In this document: positions 27,602-38,124 of the stretch, piece by piece | Layout of the letters: each line of letters begins with the position of its first letter | Position numbering within the stretch: position 1 is the first letter of the stretch | Assembly (NCBI GenBank): GCA_016706055.1 | Contig: JADJKL010000011.1 | Location: 248,001 to 312,000, forward strand | DNA from: Chitinophagaceae bacterium | GTDB lineage: Bacteria; Bacteroidota; Bacteroidia; Chitinophagales; Chitinophagaceae | Direction: 5' to 3' | DNA length: 64,000 bases | The notes under the pieces: generated by a model | What the model was told of the DNA's origin: nothing | What the model saw: the letters and a program-made list of their open reading frames with translations, nothing else | Database searches by the model: none | Translations under genes and position numbers: made by a program

Positions 27602-28561
27602 TTAATTGTCCCAAATTAAAGCACTGGCACCAAGTATAGCCGCATCCGCTTCATTCAGTTGGCTAAATATCAACTTGACTTTATTTTTAAATATCTGAAT
27701 AAGGCTGGCTTCCATTGCTTGCCTTGTTGGATGCATAATTAAGTCTCCGGCTTTTGTCAAACCACCAAATAGTACAATTGCTTCTGGAGAAGAAAATAAA
27801 ACAAAGTTTGCTAAAGCTTCACCCAATATCTGCCCAGTAAAATTAAATACCTCATTGGCAATGTTATCACCTTTTACAGCACAGTCATATACTGTTTTGC
27901 TAGTAATTAGATCATTGATGCTATAATCTCTAAGTAAGCTTTCTTCTTTTGGGTTTTTTGTCAACAACTCAATTGCAGTTTCTCTAACGCCAGTTGCAGA
28001 TGCATAAGACTCAAGTGAACCTCTAATACCAGTTCCTGCATGTAACCGACCGCCAGGTCTTATGATTGTATGCCCCAATTCGCCAGCAAAGCCATCATGT
28101 CCCAAAACTATTTTGCCATCAATCACAATTCCGCTTCCTACACCTGTGCCTAATGTGATAGTGATAAAGTGTTTCATCCCTTTTGCACATCCGTATTTCA
28201 TTTCGCCCATGGCGGCGGCATTCGCATCATTGGTGAGTTTGACGGGAAGGCTGAATTTATCAGAAGTAATTTTAGCAAATGGAATAATGCCCCGCCATTT
28301 CAAGTTTGCAGCATATTCAATAGTGCCGGAATAATAATTACCATTGGGTGCACCAACACCGATGCCGGCAAATTTTTCAATACCACCAGCTTTTTCAATC
28401 AATGGCGTCAGTTTTTCATATAGCTCATCTACAAAACCTTGAACACCTTCAGCTTCGTTAGTAAGCATTCTATCTTGAGAAAGGATTTTTCCATGCTTAT
28501 CAACTATACCAAATTTTGTGTTAGTACCACCAATATCTACACCAATTGCAAAATCAGACAT
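27602..28561 (-). CDS. ROK family sugar kinase (glucokinase-like)
   Basis: Cytosolic ATP-dependent hexose kinase of 319 residues. Phosphate-1 motif VDIGGTNTKFGIVD (8-21), adenosine/phosphate-2 TLGTGVGSGIV and the ROK region FAGELGHTII are present, as is catalytic Asp in LTNDANAAAMGE. The usual zinc-binding CxCGxxGCxE stretch is replaced by PGGRLHAGTGIRGSLE with no cysteine. It lies 23 bp downstream of a sugar transporter on the same strand; with glgA/glgC divergent beside them, glucose phosphorylation for glycogen synthesis is the likely job, though N-acetyl sugars are not excluded. Confidence 0.88.
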   Translation of the reverse strand: MSDFAIGVDIGGTNTKFGIVDKHGKILSQDRMLTNEAEGVQGFVDELYEKLTPLIEKAGGIEKFAGIGVGAPNGNYYSGTIEYAANLKWRGIIPFAKITSDKFSLPVKLTNDANAAAMGEMKYGCAKGMKHFITITLGTGVGSGIVIDGKIVLGHDGFAGELGHTIIRPGGRLHAGTGIRGSLESYASATGVRETAIELLTKNPKEESLLRDYSINDLITSKTVYDCAVKGDNIANEVFNFTGQILGEALANFVLFSSPEAIVLFGGLTKAGDLIMHPTRQAMEASLIQIFKNKVKLIFSQLNEADAAILGASALIWDN

Positions 28562-28584
28562 ACTGTTTTATTTGTTTTATTTTT

Positions 28585-30244
28585 TTAATGTCCGCCACTA
28601 GCTATTTCTGCATCATAATCAATGCCCTGTTTGCGCAATATTCCTTTTACCAAAAATGCAAATAATGCGAGGTAAGCAAAACAAACTGCTGCAACAATAT
28701 ATGATTGATGAATGCCTATTACATCCGCCAGTTTTCCCTGAATTGGCGGAATAATACCACCACCCAATATCATCATAATCAAAAAAGCGGACCCTTGTGA
28801 TTCATATTTTCCCAAGACCTGCAATTGACAAGCTAAAAATAGACGGCCACATAATAGAACAGCAAAGCCCTGCACTAAGGAAAGCATAAATTGCTACTGT
28901 TCCGGTGGATAGCAAACCTATAACCATTCCCGCAACACCAAGCAAACTGAATAATAATAAGGTCTGAACAGGTTTGTCTTTGCTAAAGAAAAAAGCAATA
29001 ATTAAAACGATAACACATATCACATAATAATAAAGAGCCGATACATTATAATTTGATAGGTAAATAATCAATATAAGAATTCCAAATGCTACAAGTGGAA
29101 CAACAACTTGTAATAGTTGTTTTTTTGTTTTACTAAAATTAAAGGCTCCTACAGCACCTGTCCATCGTCCAATCATCAAACTGCCCCAATACATCATAAT
29201 ATAAGGAGTGGCTTGAGAGGCTGATAAGGAACCGAATTCTTTTTGCTTTAATAATTCTCCGAGATTGCTACCAACGGCAACCTCTACTCCAACATAAGTA
29301 AAAATGCCCAGCATGCCCAATACTAACTGAGGGTAACGCATAGCACCCCAACCTGCAGGTTTTTTTCTTGCACTAAGGTTAGATGCCAAAAGGCCGATTA
29401 CTACAACAGCTAATGCACCAAGTAGCCAGCGGAGACGATACATTTCTAAAGCTTTCTGTTCAGCTTCTGTTGCATTCACCAAAGGATTTTTATAGGTGCC
29501 GAATACAGGAACAAACATGGCGCCCAGCAAAACGGTCATGATGAGCAGCATGATCAAAGCCTTGTTTCCACTTTCTGTTTTTTCAAGTATAACTCCCGAA
29601 GGAACTTTTTTAGAAAAATTAAACATTGCTGCTGCGCTGATAAATAATGCACCAACACCAACATATAAAACGATTACTTTGGAAAGGCTTAATGCGGCAA
29701 TTTGATCGTCCGTAATTGCAGCGGTGGTTCCAAATAGTGCCAATGCAACAACCAATGGTCCGATAGAAGTTCCAAATGAGTTAACCGCACCGCCTAATGT
29801 AACTCTGGCAGTACCTGTAGCCGGATCTCCGAGTGTGATAGCGAAAGGCTGGGCCGCTGTTTGTTGTAAAGAAAAACCAAGAGCAACAATGAACAATCCT
29901 ACCAGCATTCCGGCAAAGCTGTTGCCATTCACGGCCATAATCATTGCTGCAGCACCTAATGCGGAAAAGAGAAGGCCATAAACGATGCTTTTCTTATATC
30001 CCCACTTGCCAACAAGATCCTTTCCACTAACGGTTCCAAAAATGAATAATAATAATGCACCTACATAATATGCAGTATAAAACGCAAAATCTATTAGCTG
30101 ACTTTGAAATTGATCAAGATGGAAATAGTGCTTACAGAAAGGAATGAAAACACTATTGCCGGCAGCAATAAATCCCCAGAAAAAGAACACAGTTACCAAA
30201 GTGCCTAATGCGCCATAGTTGGTTGGTTGTTTGGGTTGACTCAT
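28585..30244 (-). CDS. FucP-like MFS sugar transporter (one-base frameshift)
   Basis: Major-facilitator sugar/proton symporter of the FHS/FucP group. Start taken at ATG 30244 (MSQPKQPTNYGALGTLVTVF). Family phrases are FFFWGFIAAGNSVFIPFCK, LGFSLQQTAAQPFAITLGD and PTYIMMYWGSLMIGRWTGA-like helix 7-8. The frame breaks at 28807-28810: one A too many (minus strand AAAA) turns LGKYESQGSAFLIMM into LGKI-stop. With three A the protein is 552 residues with about 12-14 membrane helices. This is one of few sites needing a deletion rather than insertion. It precedes the ROK kinase by 23 bp: uptake and phosphorylation are coupled. Confidence 0.87.
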
Positions 30245-30463
30245 ATTAAATGATTGTTTATTTTTATTAAGGTGATGAAAGTATAACAAATTTTGGTTAC
30301 GTTAAAAAACAGTTGTTTGTATTGTTAGCAGGTTGTATAAAAAATGAGTACATTCATTTAGGGGTAAATGAGATATATGAAATGTCCGGTTTGTTTATGT
30401 ATATGGTGTTTTTGTTTCAGCCATAAACAACCTAATTTCAAGTAAAACAGTTATAAATTAATT

Positions 30464-31885
30464 ATGGAGATTGTTCATGTAGCAGCAGAATGTTATCCTG
30501 TGGCGAAAGCAGGTGGTTTGGGCGATGTTGTTGGTGCTTTACCTAAATATCAAACAGAACTTGGTCATGTGGCAAAAGTGGTAATGCCGATGTACCGTAC
30601 TAAATTTTTATACGATAATGAATGGGAACTGGTGCATGAAGGTGGCCAACATATTGGTCCGCAGTTTTTTCATTATAGTGTTATTAAGGAAAAGACCAAT
30701 AAGTTGGGTTTTGATTTGTACCTCGTTGATATCAATGGATTGCTCGACAGAGAAAAAATATATGGCTATGATGATGATACAGAAAGGTTCCTTTCCTTTC
30801 AGGTAGCCGTTTGCGACTGGATTAGTAAATGGGCGCATAAGCCTGATGTTCTTCATTGCCATGATCATCATACCGGCCTAATTCCTTTTTTTGTAAAATA
30901 TGCTTTAGAGTTTAAAGATAGTATGGCCGATATCCCTACTGTGTTTACTGTCCATAATGCACAATACCAAGGTTGGATCGGTTGGGATAAATATTACTTG
31001 CTTCCATCTTTCGATAGCTGGAAATGGGGAATGTTAGATTGGGAGAAAACAATTAACCCAATGGCATCTGCCGTTAAATGTGCCTGGAAAGTTACAACCG
31101 TTAGCCATAGTTATCTGGATGAGCTAAAAGAAGCCGCAAATGGTTTGGAACATTTATTTGGATATGAGCAAGGAAAAAGCCATGGCATTTTAAACGGAAT
31201 AGATACACAGGTTTGGGATCCGCTAACGGATAGCCTTATTGCAAAAAACTATGATAAGGAATTAGTAGAAAAAGGCAAACGGAAAAATAAAAAAGAACTG
31301 GCTGGTAAGTTTGGGTTAGATCCGGATAAGCCATTGATATCTTTCATCGGAAGGTTGGTAGGAGAAAAGTCAGCAGACTTATTACCCGAAGCAATCAGTC
31401 AATCCATTTATCAGCATAATGGCCATGCTAATTTTTTAGTGTTGGGTTCTGGTGACCCACAATTGGAAGATCAGCTAGATCAGATGAAACACAAATTTGG
31501 AGGATATTTTAATTCTTATATTGGCTATAGTGAGCCGCTTAGTCATTTAATGTATGCTGGTTCAGATTTTTTGCTGATGCCAAGTAGGGTAGAGCCTTGT
31601 GGATTAAACCAGATGTATGCGTTGCGTTATGGAACTGTTCCTATGGTACGAAATATTGGCGGTTTAAGAGATACAGTAACTGATATGGGAGACACTGACG
31701 GTTTTGGAATTCGGTTCGATCAGGCGAATGTTGGAGATATTACTTATTCGGTTGGCCGTGCTATTGACCTTTACAATAATAAACCTGACCTTTATAGCTG
31801 GATGAGAGGTCATATGATGACCATCGATCATTCATGGGACAGTTCTGCACAACAATACATAGATTTATACAAGTCATTGAAATAA
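30464..31885 (+). CDS. glgA: glycogen synthase (GT5)
   Basis: Transfers glucose from ADP-glucose to the growing alpha-1,4-glucan. GT-B fold with the ADP-glucose loop AKAGGLGDVVGALPK (Lys15 region), VFTVHNAQYQGW, HGILNGIDTQVWDP and C-terminal FLLMPSRVEPCGLNQMYALR with the glycine-rich IGGLRDTV loop. At 473 residues it is full length. glgC begins 10 bp after its stop, so the two are one operon, with the sugar transporter and kinase divergent across a 219-bp gap. Confidence 0.95.
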   Translation: MEIVHVAAECYPVAKAGGLGDVVGALPKYQTELGHVAKVVMPMYRTKFLYDNEWELVHEGGQHIGPQFFHYSVIKEKTNKLGFDLYLVDINGLLDREKIYGYDDDTERFLSFQVAVCDWISKWAHKPDVLHCHDHHTGLIPFFVKYALEFKDSMADIPTVFTVHNAQYQGWIGWDKYYLLPSFDSWKWGMLDWEKTINPMASAVKCAWKVTTVSHSYLDELKEAANGLEHLFGYEQGKSHGILNGIDTQVWDPLTDSLIAKNYDKELVEKGKRKNKKELAGKFGLDPDKPLISFIGRLVGEKSADLLPEAISQSIYQHNGHANFLVLGSGDPQLEDQLDQMKHKFGGYFNSYIGYSEPLSHLMYAGSDFLLMPSRVEPCGLNQMYALRYGTVPMVRNIGGLRDTVTDMGDTDGFGIRFDQANVGDITYSVGRAIDLYNNKPDLYSWMRGHMMTIDHSWDSSAQQYIDLYKSLK

Positions 31886-31895
31886 AAAATTAGTT

Positions 31896-33188
31896 ATGGC
31901 AATAAGAACGATAACGCATTCAAAAGAAATCCTTGCTATTATACTTGGCGGTGGTGCTGGGTCTAGATTGTCTCCATTAACTGCAACCCGTTCCAAACCT
32001 GCTGTTCCCATTGCAGGAAAATACAGATTGGTAGATATTCCAATTTCAAACTGTTTAAATAATGGAGTTGGTAGAATGTTTGTATTAACGCAATTCAATT
32101 CAGCTTCACTCAACAGGCATATTAAAAATACGTATCACTTTAGTGCATTCAGCAAAGCCTTTGTTGATATTCTGGCGGCAGAACAAACTCCCGATAACCC
32201 AACATGGTTTCAGGGAACTGCAGATGCGGTAAGACAAGGGCTTCGCCACATTGAACCATTTGAAAGTGACTACATTTTAATCCTTTCGGGTGATCAGCTA
32301 TATCAAATGGATTTTGCAGAAATGCTGGACAATCACAAAGCCTTAGGTGCAGATATTTCTGTTGCCACTATTCCAGTTGTGGAAAAGGAAGCACCGGAAT
32401 TTGGTATTCTAAAATCTGGTGATGGATTAATAAAATCATTCATTGAAAAGCCTAAAAAAGAATTGTTAGCTGATTGGGTAAGTGATACTGGCGAAGAAAT
32501 GAAGGCGCAAGGAAGAAACTATCTTGCCTCAATGGGCATTTATATTTTTAATACTAAACTGCTTTACGATTTATTAAGGAATGAGTATAAAGATGCAACA
32601 GATTTTGACAAAGAAATAATCCTCAACTCAATTGAAAAGTATAAAGTAGCAAGTTATCAATATGAAGGCTATTGGACTGATATTGGAAATATTTATTCAT
32701 TCTTTGAAGCGAACCTTGATTTGACAAAAGACATTCCTTTGTTTAATCTTTTTGATAATGATAGAAATATTTATACAAGACCGAGGATGTTACCGCCCGC
32801 CAAAATTAGTGGTACTACATTGGAAAAAGCATTGATAGCAGAAGGTTCTATCATACATGCATCCAGACTAGAGAACAGTGTTATTGGTATTCGGTCAAGA
32901 ATCGGAAATGGCAGCACCGTTGTAAGCACTTATATGATGGGTAGCGATTACTATGAAACATTGAATGATATTGCGGATATTTCTTCTAACGGCCTTCCTT
33001 TGCTTGGTGTGGGAGATCGTTGCTATATTAAAAATGCTATACTTGATAAGAATGTGAGAATAGGAAATGATGTGCGAATTAATGGAGGAACTCATCTTGA
33101 AAATGTGGACCATGCATTATATACAGTAAAAGACGGAATTGTTGTGGTAAAGAAAGGCGCAGTTATTCCAAATGGGTTTGTTATTTAG
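31896..33188 (+). CDS. glgC: glucose-1-phosphate adenylyltransferase
   Basis: Makes ADP-glucose from ATP and glucose-1-phosphate, the committed step of bacterial glycogen synthesis. N-terminal nucleotidyltransferase domain with ILGGGAGSRLSPLT, the SKPAVPIAGKYRLVD block, WFQGTADAVRQ, ILSGDQLYQMDF, and IEKPKKE; C-terminal left-handed beta-helix from about residue 300 (SVIGIRSRIGNG, KNVRIGNDVRING). 430 residues, normal. Allosteric sites cannot be judged. Second gene after glgA. Confidence 0.95.
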   Translation: MAIRTITHSKEILAIILGGGAGSRLSPLTATRSKPAVPIAGKYRLVDIPISNCLNNGVGRMFVLTQFNSASLNRHIKNTYHFSAFSKAFVDILAAEQTPDNPTWFQGTADAVRQGLRHIEPFESDYILILSGDQLYQMDFAEMLDNHKALGADISVATIPVVEKEAPEFGILKSGDGLIKSFIEKPKKELLADWVSDTGEEMKAQGRNYLASMGIYIFNTKLLYDLLRNEYKDATDFDKEIILNSIEKYKVASYQYEGYWTDIGNIYSFFEANLDLTKDIPLFNLFDNDRNIYTRPRMLPPAKISGTTLEKALIAEGSIIHASRLENSVIGIRSRIGNGSTVVSTYMMGSDYYETLNDIADISSNGLPLLGVGDRCYIKNAILDKNVRIGNDVRINGGTHLENVDHALYTVKDGIVVVKKGAVIPNGFVI

Positions 33189-33289
33189 ATAAATATCGCT
33201 GGTTATATTTTTCAATGATCAAATAATAAAATTGACCACAAGCTTGCTTCCGTAATCTACCCAATCTTTTAAAATTACCTCTAGCGATT

Positions 33290-33948
33290 TCATAAGTACT
33301 GTACTTTTGTTGCAGGAGTCACTTTATTAAGATTAATATCATTCACTTCTACTTTGGTTGCAAACCAGGTGGCATGTAGCCGTGGTATGCCCATTCCTAA
33401 AATCATTCCAGGTAATCCCTGAATGCCTTCTGGTCCGCCGGTTACCAATAACTCATCTGTATAAAATGCAAATACGGCAATTGAATCATTCAATATCCCA
33501 ATAGCTTTGCGACAATCATATCCTGCAATAGTTCTTGTATCATTGGTAAGCTTCCATTTTATTTTTAGCAAACTGTCTTCTATCAGAAATGTTTCTTCAA
33601 AAACCGGTTTTTGCGATATACTTATTCCTTTTTTGTAATCCGTGAACACAACATTTTTATCACCAACAGGCCGATACCAACTACGAGAATCTACAGGAAC
33701 TTCTTTCCGGGTTTATAAATGGAGTGGCTTGTATCACCTGTAAATTCATAATAATTTATCAACGAAACAGGATAGCGGTCTTTATTCTGTTCGAACCAAC
33801 TGTTACCTTCTTCCATATCTTTCATCAGCTGGCGGACACTTGTTGTTTTTTCAAAATCTACTTTAATTGTTGGTAAGAAGCGGATTTGTGAGTTAGCAAT
33901 AAATGCTAGCAAGCAAATGATGATTGTGCTGATTATATTTTTTTTCAT
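33290..33948 (-). CDS. GLPGLI family secreted protein (one-base frameshift)
   Basis: The family takes its name from the motif seen here as EGIQGLPGMILGM. Signal peptide MKKNIISTIIICLLAFIANS; two halves join if AAA (minus strand; T at 33704-33706) had four A, giving ..KPGKEVPVDSRSWYRPVGD.. and 219 residues. Function of the family is unknown; members accompany outer-membrane receptors. Here the ATG overlaps the receptor stop by 4 bp, so translation is coupled. The receptor is interrupted upstream, so expression may be lost. Confidence 0.82.
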
Positions 33949-35804
33949 TTCTTTTCTCCTCCAGGCATTTTATTAAATGACCATTCAAATTTTAAAAGAA
34001 AATAACGGCTAATTCGCTGAAAACGGTTATCAGAAATAAAAGTGCTATTGATAGTCCGGGTAAATCCTTTATTGTCATCCAGTATATCATTTGCCGATAA
34101 AATAAGTTTGCCTGCATCTTTCTTTAGAATCTTTTTAGAAAGCCAGGCATTCCATACCACTAAATTGGTGTTGGTAGCAAAGGCATTTATACGTTGCCGT
34201 AGGTCTGCATTAACATCTGTAAAGAATTCCATCTTCCAGGGTAATGTAATATTGGTTCCTGCTCTTACACCATATGTAAAATAGTTATTATTAATGCTTG
34301 ATTTAAGAGATGAGTTGGATGCGTTATAACCAATAAATGGCCCGAAATTTAAGCTGAACTTTTGATCATTACTATAAGAGAAAAAGGAAGTAAGGGTAGT
34401 TGAAAAAAAGTTAGTTAATGCCTTTGCATCATTTACAAAATTCACATATTTACCGCCATTGGCATCTATGTATATGCCATGACCTAATTTTTTATTTACT
34501 CCCATGCCTTTATTATACTGTGCATAGAAATACCAATTATTGTTGCCATCAACATTTACCGGATAATAAGTTCTTTTCCCTGTAGTAAGGTCAATTGTAT
34601 TATACTGGGTAATGGTTTTTTGCTGAATATCATAGCTAAGGTTAACCCAAATACCTGTTTGCTTAAGTACTTTATATTGATTAAAGCTGAGACTTATTCT
34701 ATGATTAAAACCGACTTTCAGATCGGGGTTACCTATATATTCGTTCAAGGGATCTGTATTATCTCTCAGTGGTTGAAGTTGATTGATGGTTGGCTGGCGG
34801 GTAGTCCCTCTGTAACTGATCGAATAGCTGGTTTGCGGTTTAGGTGAAAAATTGAACTGAGCCTGTGGCGTATAATTTATAAAATTAAATACAGAAGTTG
34901 TACTAACATCAAGATTATCAAGATCAAGTCTTACTGCAGATAATCCTGATCCAAATCCAAGTTTGATTTTTTTACCCGCATACCTGAATAAGGCGTTACC
35001 ACTATGAGAAAAAGCATCCAGAACAAAATTATTGCTGAACTCTGGAATCTCCACTTCATATTTCCCGTTGAAATCTTTTTCTAATGTTTTTCTTAGGGAA
35101 GTAGAATGGTTTTTATTATACGCATAATCTACAATTAATGTCCAAGTTGCAGATAACGGCTCAGAAAATAACGTTTTAACTCCCAGCGTTGTAGAACGGC
35201 CATCAAATAGTTTTTGTTGATCTATGGTATCAGAATAGTTATACGAACCATTGTTAAAATACCGGATAATCGTATTGTTTAATCCGTTGTTTTCATCTTC
35301 GGTAAGCCCATAACGAAACGTTGTTTGCCAAAGCCTGTTTTTCTTTTTGAAAAGCTGTTTATATACAAGTTGATTGTCTGTTTGGTTTCTTATTGTATTA
35401 TTAGAGTAATCCCTGAAACTTCTGTTCACTGTATCAATGTTAACGTCAAGAAATTCACTCATGTTGGTTCCAGTAGTAAAACCAATTTTGCGGGTAAAGG
35501 CCGTTACTATTTTAATTGAAGCCAATGAATCTATCTTCCATTCATATTTTCCGTTTAGTGCATGTTGCTGATTTAATCCTTTTTTTGTAGAGTAATTGTT
35601 TGAATAGGTAAGACCCGAGGGAAGTATGTTCTGCGTTAAAGTAGTACCAATATTGGTAGTGCCAAGTCTATTAAACCTGTAAGAAAAGTTTACATTGTGT
35701 TTGTCTTCATTCCATTTATTGGAGAATAAACCGCCTGCTGTGTAAGCATCAGGTAGTCCTTGCAGATTCCAGTCATTAAAGTCGTCAGCACCGCCAAATG
35801 TATC

Positions 35805-35897
35805 GTCCTAAAATCTGTTTACTGTTTTTTTAATAATCCTGCTATTGGTTTACTGTTGTATTTATAGTCCTGAAATGGGTTTATAAATGTTCAACAG
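35805..35897. repeat. three tandem 31-bp iterons at the IS left end
   Basis: Units start at 35805, 35836 and 35867, exactly 31 bp apart, each opening with a version of the IS terminal repeat: GTCCTAAAATCTGTTTAC, ATCCTGCTATTGGTTTAC, GTCCTGAAATGGGTTTAT. The innermost copy matches the right-end terminal repeat best (16 of 17). Likely transposase-binding sites or stacked ends from repeated one-ended events. Confidence 0.75.
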
Positions 35898-35949
35898 TTG
35901 TTATTGATATGAAAGTTAGCAGATAAACGCTTTCTTACCAAAAGAAGGT

Positions 35950-36840
35950 TCACATCGTTTGATTTTCTGGTTTAGGTTTATAATAGTTCTTCCAATTTTT
36001 AGTGGTGACAGTATTGTTTTTATGTACATGTTCCGGGGTCTTCATGCTGCAACTAAGATGTGGTCTTTCTACATTGTAATAATTTACAGCCTGATCTAAT
36101 TTGCAATGCAGTTCGTTTATGTTTTTAAACTGATAATGTTCTAAATATTCTTCTTTAATAATTCCATTTAATCTTTCGGCAATCGCATTTTCAAGCGGGT
36201 CTCCGTTTTCTGTCATACTGATTTGTATGTGCTGCTTTTTTAAGATTTTAATATACTCATCGCAGCAATACTGGGTACCTCTGTCTGAATGATGAATAAG
36301 TGTATGCCTGGCAGGCAATGGATTATTTTTAAGAGCCATCTTCAACGCTTTTTGAGTATGTATGGCTTCCATGTTTTCAGCTAACTGATAGCCGAGTATT
36401 TTTTTGGAATAGGCGTCCATGATGAAGCTGATATAGACGGGTTTAGTTTTTATTTTATAATAGGTTAAATCGCTTACCCAAAGTTGATTAATATGTGTAA
36501 GCACCATATCTCGGATGATATTGGGATACTTTCGAAACCTGTGATAGGACTGTGTTGTAGCAATGACCCGCCTTCTTCGTTTAATTAGAAGGTGGTATTG
36601 TGCCAGCAGATCAAAGAGAGCATCCCGGCCCATTTTATGCCATGCTCCATCATAAAAGGATGGAGCAGTTCATAGAGTTTGGGCCACCTAATGCAGGATG
36701 GCAGCATCTTATATTGGCAACTTGTTTCAATACAAGATCTGTTTCAATGCCTGTTGTTTCCTTTCGCCAGTTGTGTTGATAAAAGGCTTGTGGTGTAACT
36801 CCAAATAACCGACAAAATAGTACCAGCCTTTTCCGCTTTT
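35950..36840 (-). pseudogene. IS3 transposase OrfB (DDE, two one-base gaps)
   Basis: Integrase-core transposase. The DDE triad is complete: LWVSDLTYY, IHHSDRGTQYCC and PLENAIAERLNG, with the expected D-D-35-E spacing. Ends WKNYYKPKPENQTM. The N-terminal region (RLFGVTPQAFYQHNW.., VANIRCCHPALGG) is in other frames and joins the core after adding one A near 36678 (GGPKLYELLHPFMM) and one at 36633-36636 (HGIKMGRDALF). Both are A-run deletions like those elsewhere, so OrfB may be intact in reality; the main open part starts at 36633. Confidence 0.85.
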
Positions 36841-36978
36841 GGATTGAATTTTATACTTCCGTATCAAATCCATCTTTGCGCATCCGGTCCGCAGATACTC
36901 TTCAATTACTTTTCTTTTAAATTTTTCGGGATACTTACTGTTGAAGTGCTCGCCTTTTTTACGTCGTTTTTGTTCCAT
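36727..36978 (-). CDS. IS3 OrfA, C-terminally truncated
   Basis: HTH_Tnp_1-type OrfA: MEQKRRKKGEHFNSKYPEKF, then KRKVIEEYLRTGCAKMDLIR and KYKIQSKSG, the standard start up to the helix-turn-helix. After SKSG the frame runs at once into sequence that, in another frame, is the start of OrfB (FGVTPQAFYQ). The leucine-zipper half and the -1 slippery region expected in IS3 elements are absent, so the two orfs are joined by an internal deletion of an estimated 150-200 bp. Frame-shifted production of a fused transposase is therefore unlikely. Confidence 0.75.
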   Translation of the reverse strand: MEQKRRKKGEHFNSKYPEKFKRKVIEEYLRTGCAKMDLIRKYKIQSKSGKGWYYFVGYLELHHKPFINTTGERKQQALKQILY

Positions 36979-38124
36979 CTTAGTTTACTTTTTTCGTAAA
37001 CCTATTTCAGGACAAGACAAAACTGAAATAGTAACCACTTAGTTCGTCATATTCAAAATCATTTTCAAACCCTAGTTTTTGACGGTCCTGCCAGTTAAGA
37101 CTGCCGGTTGTAATATTTGTTCTTGTGCCATAAACAGATATTTTCTTTTTCCCGGCGAAATAATTGTAAAGAATTTTTGAATCAACGTATTTATTAAAAT
37201 CAGTACCACCTATTACTTTGCCAAATGCACCTTTTTTAGCATCCTCTTTTAATTTTATATTTGTACTGTTTTTCCTTCATTGCCTGTTGTCATGCCGGTA
37301 ATTTTCTGCTCTTCAGTTTTGGTATCAAACACCTGAACTTTATCTACAGCTTTGGCCGAGATGTTCTGTGTGGCCATGGTAGGGTCGTCACCAAAAAATT
37401 CTTCTCCGTCAACTAATACTTTATCCACTTTTTTGCCCTGAGCTACTATTTCCCCTTTTGCATTAACCGTCAATCCCGGAAGTTTTTTCAATAACTCTTC
37501 TACAGTTGCACCGTCTCTTACTTTAAAGCTATCTGCAACAAACTCTGTTGTATCACCTTTAATTCTGATACTTGCATTGGTTCGAATTACTACTTCTTCC
37601 AGCAATTTACTTTTCATTGTTAAACTGATTTCGCCAAGGTGCAAGTCGCCTTTCAACTCAATTGTTTCCATAAAATCAGCAAACTTTGGATAGGAAATCA
37701 GTATAAGGTATGACCCGGTGTCAATTGCTGGGAACAGAAATTTTCCTTCGGCATTACTCCGGGTAAAGCTGACTAAGGTAGTATCTGTTTTTTTTAAAAG
37801 AGAAATAACAGCCTGATGTAGCTTCTTGTTTTCAGAAGAATCTGCAATACTGCCAGTAATAGTGACCTGTTGAGCTTTATAGCAAAAGTGAATAGTAGCA
37901 GGCAGAATAATAAAGCCAGTTTACGCATAGTTGGTTTGATGGTTTGTCCAGAAAAAATATCAGTTTAGCTACCAATCAGTGCCGATATTTATTTGAACTC
38001 CACAAATGTGATATTTTCCGGTGACTAAAGTTGTTAAGAGAAGAGGCATTATTGTTAATTTTCCATAAAAAAAGATGTAAGTTTAGAAAGATGCATGGTA
38101 TCTCGGAAAACCGATTTCATTATT

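Larger units (their letters stand above)
35805..37014 (-). mobile_element. IS3-family insertion element, internally deleted
   Basis: About 1.2 kb inside the receptor gene. Imperfect terminal inverted repeats: GTCCTAAAATCTGTTTAC at 35805-35822 against the complement of 36997-37014 (GTCCTGAAATAGGTTTAC), 15 of 18 matching. It carries OrfA and OrfB on the minus strand. I could not find a clear 3-4 bp target duplication. The element is shorter than a typical IS3 member because the end of OrfA is missing. Confidence 0.85.
33945..37928 (-). pseudogene. outer-membrane beta-barrel receptor gene split by an IS3 element
   Basis: N-terminal part (37928 down to about 37015): signal peptide MRKLALLFCLLLFTF, carboxypeptidase-like domain (VTITGSIADSSENKK), plug (GATVEELLKKLPGLTVNAKG, VLVDGEEFFGDDPTMATQNI, TTGNEGKTVQ) ending GYYFSF. 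C-terminal part (from about 35804 down to 33945): DDTFGGADDFNDWNLQGLPD onward through a long barrel to FLLKFEWSFNKMPGGE. Between them sits the IS. Two additional one-base gaps are seen in the N-part: T-run in the signal (A at 37884-37887 on plus) and near 37260. Unlike the homopolymer sites, the IS interruption is a true inactivating lesion unless this assembly joined wrongly. Confidence 0.85.

Noticed and set aside
33189..33289. Terminator after glgC
   Set aside because: No stem with a T-run found in the 100 bp before the convergent GLPGLI stop.
36727..36978. OrfA-OrfB programmed -1 frameshift
   Set aside because: The slippery A-run region expected in IS3 elements is deleted here, so no programmed site can be claimed.
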